A DNA stretch of 64,000 nt, taken from positions 1 through 64,000 of the forward strand of contig CAZEGN010000004.1 in the NCBI GenBank assembly GCA_964512325.1, given 5' to 3'. The notes under the pieces are model-generated. The model searched no databases. It saw nothing but the letters and a program-made list of their open reading frames with translations, and was not told where the DNA came from. This DNA comes from JACQZO01 sp964512325. Lineage in GTDB: Bacteria; Patescibacteriota; Gracilibacteria; RBG-16-42-10. Positions 8,237-16,466 of the stretch are shown here, piece after piece. The position numbers and the translations under genes are program-made. Numbering within the stretch: the stretch's first letter is position 1; each line of letters begins with the position of its first letter.

Positions 8237-9598
8237 TTACATTCCTTCCGGCGGTACGTGGTTGTGATCTAAATTTACGAATAGAACTTGCTCCTTCTTG
8301 AAGCCTAGTTCTATCTTTCCGGTTGGTCCTGCGCGATGTTTGGCAATAATAATGTCCGCTGTGTTAGGTCTTGAGCTGGTATCTGGGTTATACACGTCAT
8401 CGCGATAAATAAAGAGCACAATGTCGGCATCTTGCTCAATAGAGCCTGAGTCACGTAGGTCAGAAAGTTGTGGGATTTTTTCTTGGCGTCCTTCTACAGC
8501 ACGAGACAGCTGAGAAAGGGCGATAATTGGGACCTGAATTTCACGGGCAAGCAATTTTAATGAGCGTGAAATTTCTGAGATTTTTTGTACCTGATTATTG
8601 TTTGCAGCGGGTGAATTTCCGTTCATTAGCTGAAGATAATCAATGATTAAAAGATCTAGACCATGTTCTTGTTGCAGCCTTCGTGCTTTTGTTCGGAGAT
8701 CAATAATGCTGCAGTTGGGCTCATCATCAATAAAAATATTGATATTGTTTAATTCTTGCATGACTGATCCGATGTTTTGCAAATCTTGGTCAGTTAATTG
8801 GCCAGTTCTTAGCTTCCAAGAGTCCAAACTCATAATTGAGCAGAACATACGTTCTACTAATTGATCTTTTGACATTTCAAGGGAGAATATGCCCACGCTT
8901 TTTTTATCAAAACGAGCAACATTCTCTGCAATGTTCAAGGCGAAAGAAGTTTTTCCCATGGCAGGTCTGGCTGCTAGAATGACCAGGTCACTTGGCTGTA
9001 GGCCAGACAGCATTTTATCTAGCGCGTGAAATCCTGTGGTAACTCCGCGGAAAGCAATGCCATGCTCCTCTCTTTGGGCGTGAAGTTCAGCGATCCGTTC
9101 ATATGATTGATCCAAAATATCTTTGATGTGAACAAATTTGCTTTTGACAAAGGTTTGAGAAACAGAAAATAATGCTTTTTCTGCTTGTTCTAGCACCTCT
9201 CTAGTATCGTTTTGTTCATCGTATCCTAAAGCTGATATTTGCTGGCCAGCAATAATAAGTTTTCGTAAAGTCGACTTTTGTTTCACTATTTGCGCATAGT
9301 GATACACATGACTTGAGGTGGGAACAGTTTGTGTTAACTCAATCAAGTAATCACTGCCACCTACCTCTTCTAGTTGATTTCTTTCTTCAAGAATATTGGC
9401 TACCGTCAACACATCTATTGGTTGATACTTTTGAAATAGCCCGAGGATGGCATTGTAAATAAGGACATGGCGCTCTTCGTAAAAGTCATCAGCAGCAATG
9501 AAATCAGATACCTGAATAAAGGCTTCTTTATCAATTAATAAAGAGCCTAGTACGCTTTGTTCAGCTTCGTGACTTTGAGGTGGTAGGAATTCGTTCAT
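8237..9598 (-). CDS. dnaB: Replicative DNA helicase DnaB
   Basis: A 453-residue hexameric 5'-3' helicase that unwinds DNA at the fork. The N-terminal DnaB domain (PPQSHEAEQSVLGSLL, residues 6-21) and C-terminal RecA-like ATPase (from about 180) are both complete: Walker A ARPAMGKTSFA at 210-220, Walker B LLIIDYLQLM, and the DLRDSGSIEQDADIV block. No intein or frameshift. It sits 13 bp downstream of dnaX, so the pair probably forms a replication operon. Confidence 0.97.
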   Translation of the reverse strand: MNEFLPPQSHEAEQSVLGSLLIDKEAFIQVSDFIAADDFYEERHVLIYNAILGLFQKYQPIDVLTVANILEERNQLEEVGGSDYLIELTQTVPTSSHVYHYAQIVKQKSTLRKLIIAGQQISALGYDEQNDTREVLEQAEKALFSVSQTFVKSKFVHIKDILDQSYERIAELHAQREEHGIAFRGVTTGFHALDKMLSGLQPSDLVILAARPAMGKTSFALNIAENVARFDKKSVGIFSLEMSKDQLVERMFCSIMSLDSWKLRTGQLTDQDLQNIGSVMQELNNINIFIDDEPNCSIIDLRTKARRLQQEHGLDLLIIDYLQLMNGNSPAANNNQVQKISEISRSLKLLAREIQVPIIALSQLSRAVEGRQEKIPQLSDLRDSGSIEQDADIVLFIYRDDVYNPDTSSRPNTADIIIAKHRAGPTGKIELGFKKEQVLFVNLDHNHVPPEGM

Positions 9599-9611
9599 GA
9601 GAAATCAATAG

Positions 9612-11126
9612 CTAAGCCGCAGGTTGTGTACCGAAGATTGCCTGTACTTTATTAATCATCTCCGGTGCCTGGGGTTGATCTTCCTTCACTTTTAATTCTA
9701 CGTCAAGATTTTCGCCCAGCTGTGTGCTAATCAGCTCGCGAATGCTCAAAATACCAGCATTGGTATTAGCTTTGGTGACGTCAAACTGAGAGTTCAGATA
9801 AATAACAAATTTGCCATCTTTTTTGACAATGTCGCTATTAAAGAGTGCTAGTCTAACTGTCGGTGGCAGCGTTTTTATAGCCTTAGACCATTTAGACTGC
9901 AAGTCGTGATCAATTGAATGCGCAATTCGAAATTCTGATGAACTTGATTGGCTAATAATGGGAGAAGCTGGAGGAAGAGATGTTGTTGGTGCAGGTGTAG
10001 GATGAGGATTAGGGGGAGGGGTAGGGGTAGAGGTAGAGGTAGAGGTAGGGGTAGGGGTAGGGGGTGTGGGGGGAGTGGAAGGTGGGGGGAGCGGAGAAGG
10101 GGCTGCTGCAGTAGTGTCGAGACTTAGATAAGCTAACTCTAGAGCAAGTATGGGTAAGGGGGAAAGAGATAGTTGCTTTTCGGCATTTAATAGAGCTTCA
10201 ATCGCTTTAATATACCATTCACGTTTATTGTCTCGTGCCTGAATGCTCTTGTGTAATTGTTCACGTAAATACAAAATCGCTTGCTTGATGAATTGATCAA
10301 CCAGTATGCCTTGCTCTGCTAATTCTTTAAGAAAGGCTAATTTGGCCTCTGCTGTTTGACCTTGCCAGGTGGAAACAAATTGCTCGATCAGGGCAATGCG
10401 AACGAATCCTAGCTGACTAATAACATGTTCGGTTGAGATGTTTTTATTAAGCACACATTGTTCAAGTAAGGTAAGTGCATCTCGTAGTCCTCCTTCGCTG
10501 GCTTGAGCAATCATCTGTAATGCTTCAGATTCAGTCACTATGCCTTCAGTGTTAGTTACTTTTTGTAATAGCTGTAATACTTTCTCTTCACTTAAAGGCT
10601 TCAATGTAAAGTTTTGGGTACGTGATACGATTGTGGCTGGCACTTTATGCCTTTCTGTTGTGGCAAGGATGAAGTGGACGTGGCTAGGTGGTTCTTCTAG
10701 GGTTTTAAGCAAAGCATTAAATGCTTCTTTGGTAAGCATGTGTACCTCATCAACAATGTATACTTTCTTTTTGCCTTGCAAGGGCATGAAATTGACTCTT
10801 TCTTTCAAGTCACGAATATCATCGATGCTGCGATTTGAGGCTGCATCGATTTCAATAATATCGGGGAAGGAATTGTCTCTAATTGCTAAGCAATTCTCAC
10901 ACTGATTACAGGGCTCACCTGATTGCAAATTGAGACAGTTTACACCTTTCGCAATGAGGCGGGCGATTGTGGTCTTTCCGGTACCACGAGGACCACAAAG
11001 TAGGTAGGCATGGCTCACTGTCCCTTCACGCAGCGCTTGTTGTAGTGCTGTGGCAACAGCTTCTTGACCAACGAGCTCTGCAAAGCTACTCGGACGGTAT
11101 TTGCGGTAAAAAACAGTGTGTGGCAT
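9612..11126 (-). CDS. dnaX: DNA polymerase III subunit gamma/tau
   Basis: The clamp-loader ATPase, 504 residues. The AAA+ part has Walker A GPRGTGKTTIA (45-55), the zinc module Cys64, Cys73, Cys76, Cys79, the DEVHMLTKEAFNALLK block, and the SRTQNF sensor region. Residues about 345-395 are a low-complexity Pro/Thr/Ser linker encoded by a simple gaggta/ggggta run at 10010-10090, then a C-terminal domain (about 410-504) fitting the polymerase-binding tau region. I see no A-rich slippery site that would give a short gamma form. The linker length may vary between strains because of the simple repeat. Confidence 0.95.
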   Translation of the reverse strand: MPHTVFYRKYRPSSFAELVGQEAVATALQQALREGTVSHAYLLCGPRGTGKTTIARLIAKGVNCLNLQSGEPCNQCENCLAIRDNSFPDIIEIDAASNRSIDDIRDLKERVNFMPLQGKKKVYIVDEVHMLTKEAFNALLKTLEEPPSHVHFILATTERHKVPATIVSRTQNFTLKPLSEEKVLQLLQKVTNTEGIVTESEALQMIAQASEGGLRDALTLLEQCVLNKNISTEHVISQLGFVRIALIEQFVSTWQGQTAEAKLAFLKELAEQGILVDQFIKQAILYLREQLHKSIQARDNKREWYIKAIEALLNAEKQLSLSPLPILALELAYLSLDTTAAAPSPLPPPSTPPTPPTPTPTSTSTSTPTPPPNPHPTPAPTTSLPPASPIISQSSSSEFRIAHSIDHDLQSKWSKAIKTLPPTVRLALFNSDIVKKDGKFVIYLNSQFDVTKANTNAGILSIRELISTQLGENLDVELKVKEDQPQAPEMINKVQAIFGTQPAA

Positions 11127-11147
11127 GGCAGAATAATTAGAGAATTG

Positions 11148-11558
11148 CTAGTGCGAACGTTTTTGTTGATCTAAACACTCATTTACCAGTTTGTCAGCGG
11201 TGCTGTTGCGTTCTCTTGGAATGTGCTGATAAGTAACGATTTGTGCTCGGGCCAGGTCATGGATCTTTTCGATCAGTGGTTTGAGATGGGCTGCCTTTAC
11301 TTTATAACGACCATTAAGCTGCTCAATGAGCAATTGACTGTCAGCAAAGCATTGTACGGTGTGTTTACGTCCCCAACATTGTTCAATATATTTCAGTCCT
11401 TCCAGGCAAGCTGTGTATTCGGCAACATTGTTGGTAGTGTTGCCCAAGTAGCCATGACTCTTCGCTACGATTTGTCCATCCTGATAGATTACAAACCCCC
11501 AAGCGGCAGGTCCTGGATTTCCACGTGCGCCGCCGTCCGTATATAGTGCAAGTTTCAT
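11148..11558 (-). CDS. rnhA: Ribonuclease HI family protein
   Basis: A 136-residue RNase H fold protein that cleaves RNA in RNA-DNA hybrids. It starts with LYTDGGARGNPGPAAWGF (Asp8), then NTTNNVAEYTACLEGL with the second acid (Glu47), then CFADSQLLIEQL (Asp73), and ends with NSTADKLVNECLD carrying the fourth acid. It has the short plant/archaeal-like layout without the basic protrusion of E. coli RNase HI. It lies 21 bp upstream of dnaX on the same strand. Confidence 0.92.
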   Translation of the reverse strand: MKLALYTDGGARGNPGPAAWGFVIYQDGQIVAKSHGYLGNTTNNVAEYTACLEGLKYIEQCWGRKHTVQCFADSQLLIEQLNGRYKVKAAHLKPLIEKIHDLARAQIVTYQHIPRERNSTADKLVNECLDQQKRSH

Positions 11559-11607
11559 AAATTTTCACTCTCTATTCTTTGTATACTTGGCCACATTTAA
11601 ATCCGCA

Positions 11608-11700
11608 ATGACTTTGTCTCGACGAAAGAAAAAAACGATTGCGCATGGAATAACTGTAGCTGTCTTTTCTCTTGTGTTAGTGATTCTTTATCGTGCTTAG
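11608..11700 (+). CDS. Possible 30-residue single-pass membrane peptide
   Basis: A 30-codon frame between rnhA and efp, opposite in strand to both. It reads a basic start (MTLSRRKKK), then a hydrophobic stretch of about 16 residues (ITVAVFSLVLVILY) and ends at TAG. The positive-inside start plus one helix is a coherent small membrane protein. No clear Shine-Dalgarno site, but few genes in this window have one. It is directly followed by a strong bidirectional terminator (11734-11768), which supports transcription here. It may also be chance. Confidence 0.35.
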   Translation: MTLSRRKKKTIAHGITVAVFSLVLVILYRA

Positions 11701-11733
11701 TTAGATGACATGTTTCTACTCCCTCTCCAATAT

Positions 11734-11768
11734 CAAAAAGTGCCGCTATCTTAGTAGAAGCACTTTTT
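11734..11768. terminator. Bidirectional intrinsic terminator
   Basis: The arms caaaaagtgc and gcactttttg form a perfect stem around a 16-base loop, with runs of A and T on the outer sides, so it can act on both strands. It closes efp (minus) and the small plus-strand frame at 11608. Confidence 0.75.
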
Positions 11769-11797
11769 GAAGCGATGAATGTTTTTTTACCTGCAAT

Positions 11798-12364
11798 CTA
11801 TTTGCTTTCTTTTACTCTCTCTACGAATTGACCATTTTCTGTATTCACTTTTACTAGTTCGCCTTCTTCGATATAAAGAGGGACGCTAATAACCAGGCCT
11901 GTTTCTAAGGTGGCTTTTTTGCTGCCGCCAGTTGCTGTGTCACCACGTACTCCTGGTGGCGTTTCAGTTACACGTAGAACAACTTTTGCTGGAAGTTGCA
12001 AAATTACTGGTTTGCCTTGAAAGTACATGACATCAACTTCTTCACTTTCAAGTAAGTAGTTCGGTGCGTCACCAAGTTGCTCTTTGGTCATTTCAAACTG
12101 CTCAAAGTTTTCTTGATCCATAAAAGCATATGTGTCGCCATTTTTGTACAGGTATTGGCTGCGACGATTTTCCATATTCGCCTCCTCTAGGTTGTCAGAG
12201 GGTTGAAATGTTTTGTGAAGAGTGCGACCCGTTAAAAGATTCTTAAGAATGCATTTTACAGTTGCTTTTCTTTGTTGCATGCGCATAAACTCGTATTCTG
12301 TGACTATCCAAGGATCACCTTCAATAATAATTCTTGTTCCTTTGCGAAGATCTGTGTATTGCAT
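11798..12364 (-). CDS. efp: Translation elongation factor P
   Basis: A 188-residue, three-domain EF-P that relieves ribosome stalling at proline stretches. Domain I begins MQYTDLRKGTRIIIEGDPW, domains II/III end with the family block PPGVRGDTATGGSKKATLETG and VPLYIEEGELVKVNTENG. At the domain I loop, where E. coli has KPGK34GQ, this protein reads RMQQRK (about residues 28-33), so the base normally beta-lysylated is a glutamine with Arg/Lys next to it. Loops of this kind are seen in CPR EF-P. No epmA-like gene is visible nearby. The gene stands alone with its own upstream region and the terminator at 11734. Confidence 0.95.
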   Translation of the reverse strand: MQYTDLRKGTRIIIEGDPWIVTEYEFMRMQQRKATVKCILKNLLTGRTLHKTFQPSDNLEEANMENRRSQYLYKNGDTYAFMDQENFEQFEMTKEQLGDAPNYLLESEEVDVMYFQGKPVILQLPAKVVLRVTETPPGVRGDTATGGSKKATLETGLVISVPLYIEEGELVKVNTENGQFVERVKESK

Positions 12365-12774
12365 ATAACGCGTAAATTACGCGCACAGGGTAGCATAAAG
12401 GCGGCTAAAAGTGAAAAGGAGGGGGATAATAATTCGGAATTCGGAGAGCGGGATTCGGAATTGAAAGGCGGGGAGTGAAGAAGAGGAGAAAGAACACCTG
12501 ACTCAAGTGAATATGTGTTCATCTTCTTCTCTCTTTGTCATTTCGAGCAGGGCGGAGCGACGCCGCCTGCCCTGAGCACTGTCGAATGGGAGAAATCTTG
12601 CCGTTTGCCGTCTATCGCGACATAAACCTGTATCGTTGCATATGGCTTACCCCGGCAGGATCCCTCCACGGCAGTCGGGATGACAGGAGAGAAGGTGGGG
12701 AAATGGGATGTTGAGGTAAAAAGAAGAAAGTGATAGCGCAAGGTTGCTGTCTCTGTGCTCGGTGTTTTTTACAA
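12365..12774. other. Gene-free region made of dispersed repeats
   Basis: Between efp and the NifU-like gene. It contains aattcggaattcgg... simple sequence (12430-12470), the inverted repeat copy at 12481-12590, and a GC-richer stretch (12591-12690) typical of CPR intergenic repeats. Short frames here have no coding character. Confidence 0.6.
12481..12590 (-). repeat. Dispersed intergenic repeat, copy 1
   Basis: About 110 bp whose reverse complement recurs at 16310-16422. The matching parts are the GC-rich arm 'tgctcagggcaggc...cgc' (a partial hairpin with its own neighbour), 'atgacaaagagagaagaaga', 'cgaaca/tgaaca' and 'cttgagt'. Both copies lie in gaps next to gene ends. Function unknown; it may be a mobile or structural intergenic element. 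Confidence 0.6.
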
Positions 12775-12803
12775 TTGCTAATTACTAGTTTGCCTTTTAT
12801 ACT
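12775..12803 (+). promoter_or_regulatory. Likely sigma70-type promoter for the nifU-nifS pair
   Basis: TTGCTA at 12775-12780 and TATACT at 12798-12803 with a 17-bp spacer, ending 21 bp before the NifU-like ATG. It is the best -35/-10 pair in the gap. Confidence 0.5.
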
Positions 12804-12824
12804 TTATATGCTCAAATATTTATT

Positions 12825-13163
12825 ATGGCTGTTAAGAAGACTGTCAAAAAGAAAGTGGTGAAAAAGACAACTCGACCCGTCGCTAAGAAGTCTCCCTCTA
12901 AAAAGAAGGGGGCTGTTGGGAGGAAAACAAAGATTAGTATGACGGAAAGGGTTGAAAAGGTTTTAGATACTGTGCGGCCATATCTTATTTCAGATGGTGG
13001 CAATATTGAGCTGCTTGGTGTTGATGAGAAAAATGGCATTGTGACAGTACATTTAGTTGGGGCTTGTGCAGACTGTTCTAGCTCACAAGTAACTTTGTAT
13101 TCGGGTGTGGAGCAGACTTTAAAAGAACAGATTCCGGAAATTGTAGCTTTAGTGGCAGTGTAA
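12825..13163 (+). CDS. NifU-like C-terminal (Nfu) Fe-S scaffold with a lysine-rich N-terminal tail
   Basis: A 112-residue protein. Residues about 42-112 are the Nfu/NifU C-terminal domain (RPYLISDGGNIELLGV, then GACADCSSSQVTL with Cys81 and Cys84), which holds a labile 4Fe-4S cluster between two subunits. The first ~36 residues are a Lys/Ala/Pro-rich tail (repeats of KK/KKK), like histone H1-type tails and unusual for Nfu. The tail may bind nucleic acid or membrane phosphate groups (inference). It lies 3 bp before the cysteine desulfurase, so sulfur donor and scaffold are co-expressed. Confidence 0.9.
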   Translation: MAVKKTVKKKVVKKTTRPVAKKSPSKKKGAVGRKTKISMTERVEKVLDTVRPYLISDGGNIELLGVDEKNGIVTVHLVGACADCSSSQVTLYSGVEQTLKEQIPEIVALVAV

Positions 13164-13166
13164 GAT

Positions 13167-14309
13167 ATGTCGCTTTACTTTGATTACGCCAGTGCCACCC
13201 CGGTTGATCCTAGAGTAGTTGAGGCAATGATGCCTTATTTAACTGACTGTTTTGCAAATCCTTCCAGTCTATACAGGCAGGGACGTGATGCTCGTGAGGC
13301 AGTTGAATTGGCGCGTTCGCGAGTCGCTACAGCAATTGGTGCGGATCCAAAAGAAATTGTATTTACCAGTGGAGGGACGGAGGCGAATAATCTAGCCATT
13401 CTCGGGGTTGCCGAAGCTAGAGTTGGATATTCAAAAAAGATCGTGACCACGACAATTGAGCATCAAGCTGTACTGCAACCATGCCAGTCACTACATGAAA
13501 AAGGGTGGCAGATTGAGTACTTGCCAGTAACTGATAACGGTCTAGTGCGAGACACGACGCTTTTAAAATCAGCGGGTAATTTTTCTTTGTGTTCGGTGAT
13601 GCTGGCAAACAATGAAATTGGCACTGTCCAACCAATTCAAGACCTTTTCCATTTGGCTCATAAACGTGGAGCTTATACACATACTGATGCCTGTCAGGCT
13701 TTAGGGTATATTCCTATCAATGTGCATGCTATGGAGATTGATTTGTTGTCGCTTAATAGCGGTAAAGTTTATGGGCCTAAAGGCTGCGGTGCTTTGTATA
13801 TAAAAAGGGGAATTGAAATTGCCCCTATGCAGTATGGTGGTAAGCAAGAGTTGGGAAGACGGGCGGGGACTGAGAATGTTCCGGCAATTGTTGGTTTTGG
13901 GTTAGCTTGTGAGATCGCTGTCGATCAGTTAGGGCAGGAGGTTGCTCGTCTTAAAGTTATGCAGGACTATCTATTTAACGCACTAGTTAAATTGGGGGGC
14001 ATTATTAATGGCGATACCGAAAACCGTTTGCCCAATAATGTGAATGTTAGTTTTGAAGGAATAGAGCCGGAAGCTTTGCTATTTTATCTTGATCGTTGCG
14101 GTATAATGGTTTCTTCTGGATCAGCGTGCAGTCAGAGCACTATGGTTGCTAGTCATGTCTTACGAGCATTGGGAAGGAATGATAACTTGGCTCAAAGTAG
14201 CCTGCGTATCTCGCTCGGACGTCAAACTACACAGTCTGACTGTGATGTTTTGTTGTCGGAGCTAGCCACTATTTTACACAACTTGAAACCCTATAAAAAA
14301 CAACCATAG
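13167..14309 (+). CDS. Cysteine desulfurase (NifS/IscS type)
   Basis: A 380-residue PLP enzyme that takes sulfur from cysteine for Fe-S clusters and thio-modified tRNA. It begins MSLYFDYASATPVDPRV, has FTSGGTEANNLAI (66-78), the ATTTIEHQAV-type His motif (IEHQAVLQPC), PLP Lys200 in LNSGKVYGPKG, and the active-site loop SSGSACSQST with Cys321. Loop length fits group I (IscS/NifS). It follows the Nfu gene directly. Confidence 0.95.
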   Translation: MSLYFDYASATPVDPRVVEAMMPYLTDCFANPSSLYRQGRDAREAVELARSRVATAIGADPKEIVFTSGGTEANNLAILGVAEARVGYSKKIVTTTIEHQAVLQPCQSLHEKGWQIEYLPVTDNGLVRDTTLLKSAGNFSLCSVMLANNEIGTVQPIQDLFHLAHKRGAYTHTDACQALGYIPINVHAMEIDLLSLNSGKVYGPKGCGALYIKRGIEIAPMQYGGKQELGRRAGTENVPAIVGFGLACEIAVDQLGQEVARLKVMQDYLFNALVKLGGIINGDTENRLPNNVNVSFEGIEPEALLFYLDRCGIMVSSGSACSQSTMVASHVLRALGRNDNLAQSSLRISLGRQTTQSDCDVLLSELATILHNLKPYKKQP

Positions 14310-14352
14310 CGAATTCACTTTCTACCTTGAAAGGTGAGCTGGCATAATAGAG

Positions 14353-14381
14353 TTGACAGAAGTTTGAGTGTGCCATATAGT
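14353..14381 (+). promoter_or_regulatory. Near-consensus sigma70 promoter
   Basis: TTGACA at 14353-14358 and TATAGT at 14376-14381 with exactly 17 bp between. It is the best promoter match I found in the window. It points to the small frame at 14399, not to a large gene. Confidence 0.65.
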
Positions 14382-14398
14382 GCAAATGGAGTTTTGTT

Positions 14399-14524
14399 AT
14401 GGCGGATGATCTCCGAAAATTCTGCGCAAAATTTTCCTATGTCTTTTTAGAAAAGTATGTAGGTGTAGAATATATAAGGAATCAGCGGCTGTACAAACTT
14501 CTTTTAGTTTCAGCTTATTTTTGA
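14399..14524 (+). CDS. Possible 41-residue small protein (or small RNA)
   Basis: A 41-codon frame 17 bp downstream of a near-consensus promoter, with ATGGAG eight bases before the ATG as a possible ribosome site. The product starts MADDLRKFCAKFSYVFLEKYVG and is basic and aromatic with a hydrophobic end (LLLVSAYF). Its end overlaps the last 10 bases of the convergent mutM gene. I do not recognise it. The same transcript could be an antisense RNA running into the mutM 3' end. Confidence 0.4.
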   Translation: MADDLRKFCAKFSYVFLEKYVGVEYIRNQRLYKLLLVSAYF

Positions 14525-15303
14525 CAGTTTCTGCAGTACACGGTGGTTCGGCCCTGTACTTTTTTTGTGCTTAAAGTTTGTTGACAAACCAGACACTCTT
14601 TTCCTTTACGGCCATACACTCTGAGATATTCAAAGTTATTGCCTTTTTTGCCATTGGCATCAATAAAGTGAGCGAATGTTGTTCCTCGTAATGTAATCGC
14701 TTTTTCTAAAATATACTTGGTGGAATTGATTAAGATAGCGAGTTCCTTTTGGGTTAAACTATTAGCCTTACGCAAAGGATTTATTTTGGCATGAAAACAG
14801 ATTTCGTCCGCATAAATATTGCCAATGCCGGCAATGTTTTTTTGATTAAGCAAAAATGTTTTAATCGCGCTGTTTGCTCGTTGTGCTTTCTGGTGGAGGT
14901 GCGTTGATAAGTTTGGATCCCAGGGTTCGGGGCCTAAAAGCTTGATTCCGGGCAAGCTTTCCAACTGTGTTTCATTAGTGTAGACAATACGACCAAACTT
15001 TCTTAAGTCCTCAAAATCTAATATAAGGTGATCAAAAACTAATTGAGCCCTAACATGTTTTGGGTTGGGACTCTTTTCTCGTAGCCGCCCAGTCATTCTT
15101 AAGTGAATAGTGACGGTACTTTCTTTGCCAGATAGCACAATATACTTGCCACGGCGCAGAATGTGTATGATGGTAAAAGGCTTAAATGGAGCAAGTAACT
15201 GTACGGTCGCACCATAGCGAGCTTCAATCTTAGTGAGGATGTGTCCTAAGAGCTTTGGCATCAAAGTTTTCACTACTGTCTCTACCTCAGGCAATTCAGG
15301 CAT
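14515..15303 (-). CDS. mutM: Formamidopyrimidine-DNA glycosylase
   Basis: A 262-residue base-excision enzyme that removes 8-oxoguanine and formamidopyrimidines. The mature N-terminus PELPEVETVV provides the catalytic Pro and Glu. The helix-two-turn-helix region reads NIAGIGNIYADEICF, and the C-terminal zinc finger has CLVC and CRNC with the invariant ...GRTTVYCRNCQK end. Length typical. It is divergent from the L,D-transpeptidase gene with 61 bp between. Confidence 0.95.
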   Translation of the reverse strand: MPELPEVETVVKTLMPKLLGHILTKIEARYGATVQLLAPFKPFTIIHILRRGKYIVLSGKESTVTIHLRMTGRLREKSPNPKHVRAQLVFDHLILDFEDLRKFGRIVYTNETQLESLPGIKLLGPEPWDPNLSTHLHQKAQRANSAIKTFLLNQKNIAGIGNIYADEICFHAKINPLRKANSLTQKELAILINSTKYILEKAITLRGTTFAHFIDANGKKGNNFEYLRVYGRKGKECLVCQQTLSTKKVQGRTTVYCRNCQK

Positions 15304-15364
15304 TGGATGAATAAAGAAAGATATTGTATAATCATTATAAGTTATATAAAAAAACTAACACAAA

Positions 15365-16294
15365 TTGTTTATGAAGAAGTTGTTTTCTCTACTACTATTG
15401 GTTAGCAGTCTGTTTGCGAATGGTTCTAGTGTAGAGGCAACTTCGATTATGGTGATGGGACCTGAGGCTCCTGTATATGCTTTTGCGTTTGATACTGTAG
15501 ACTTTGATTTGTATTTGCCGCATGATAGTCAATATAATTTTTCCTTAGGGTTAACTAATACTGGCAATGTTCCTTGGTATACCGATGGTACTGATACCGA
15601 TCAACCTCTCCGTTTAGCAACTGTACGACCACATGATCAAGAAATTAGTCCTTTTTATAATTCCTTAAACAGCAAACACTGGGTTTCTCCTAATCGTATT
15701 CATGCCAATGAGGCGATGATAGTAAATCCTGGTGAGAGTATTCATTTTAGCTTTCCAATTAAAGCACCAGCACAACCAGGAAAGTACTTATTGGCACTAG
15801 CTCCTGTGATGGAAGGTGTACAGTTCTTGCCAGGTGAGCCCTTGTTGGTATCAGTGATTATTGATGATGATGCAATGCCTACAGAACAATATAAAGCGGC
15901 TACTCAAAAAAAGTTGCTGATCAATCGCGCTACTCAATTTATGCATCAACAAATTGGCGGTGATGATCTTGCCAGTTATATCGTTTCTACTGGTAAAGCT
16001 GGTATGGATACACCCAAAGGCATTTACTATGTACTGCACAAACAAGATGTGCGTTATTCAACGGCCTATAATATGTACATGGACAATTGGCTGGGTTTAA
16101 CGAGACCTGGTTATGGTTTCCAGGGATATGGTATTCATAAATTGCCTTATTGGAAAACAAAAAAAGGAAGACTTTATGAAGGAGAAGCTCATCTCGGCAT
16201 GCGCGTGAGTCATGGTTGTATTCGTCTAGGCTATGAGGATTCAAAGACCATATTTGATTGGGCTGATGTCGGTATGATGGTAGAAGTGATTTAG
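15365..16294 (+). CDS. Secreted L,D-transpeptidase (YkuD family)
   Basis: A 309-residue exported protein. A signal peptide (MKKLFSLLLLVSSLFANG, from the second Met at 15371) precedes a beta-rich N-terminal domain (about 30-170), then the YkuD catalytic domain with YGIHKLP near 255 and the active-site block MRVSHGCIRL (His283, Cys285). Such enzymes make 3-3 peptidoglycan crosslinks or attach proteins to the wall. It is a single gene with its own AT-rich upstream region (tataat at about 15330). Confidence 0.92.
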   Translation: MFMKKLFSLLLLVSSLFANGSSVEATSIMVMGPEAPVYAFAFDTVDFDLYLPHDSQYNFSLGLTNTGNVPWYTDGTDTDQPLRLATVRPHDQEISPFYNSLNSKHWVSPNRIHANEAMIVNPGESIHFSFPIKAPAQPGKYLLALAPVMEGVQFLPGEPLLVSVIIDDDAMPTEQYKAATQKKLLINRATQFMHQQIGGDDLASYIVSTGKAGMDTPKGIYYVLHKQDVRYSTAYNMYMDNWLGLTRPGYGFQGYGIHKLPYWKTKKGRLYEGEAHLGMRVSHGCIRLGYEDSKTIFDWADVGMMVEVI

Positions 16295-16309
16295 GGTGCT
16301 CAACTCCTT

Positions 16310-16422
16310 TCCCTTCGACCATGCTCAGGGCAGGCTACGCCGCTTCGCTTTGCTCAGGATGACAAAGAGAGAAGAAGACGAACATTTGTTCCCTTGAGTT
16401 ACATCTTAGTTCTTCTCCCGTC
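16310..16422 (+). repeat. Dispersed intergenic repeat, copy 2
   Basis: Reverse-complement partner of 12481-12590: 'atgctcagggcaggctacgccgc', then 'atgacaaagagagaagaaga', 'cgaaca' and 'cttgagt' occur in the same order. The following 40 bp are 'aattgcggattgcgaactgcgaattcctaattc', a simple motif also seen near 19360 and 22935. Confidence 0.6.
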
Positions 16423-16466
16423 TTTTGATTTTCAATTGCGGATTGCGAACTGCGAATTCCTAATTC

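Noticed and set aside
10010..10090. Short G-rich tandem repeat, possible CRISPR or minisatellite
   Set aside because: It is the coding sequence of the Pro/Thr linker in dnaX; units are 6 bp and there are no spacers.
12538..12741. 67-codon frame in the efp-nifU gap
   Set aside because: It lies fully in the dispersed repeat region and contains the typical translated repeat 'PTAVEGSCRG'; no gene.
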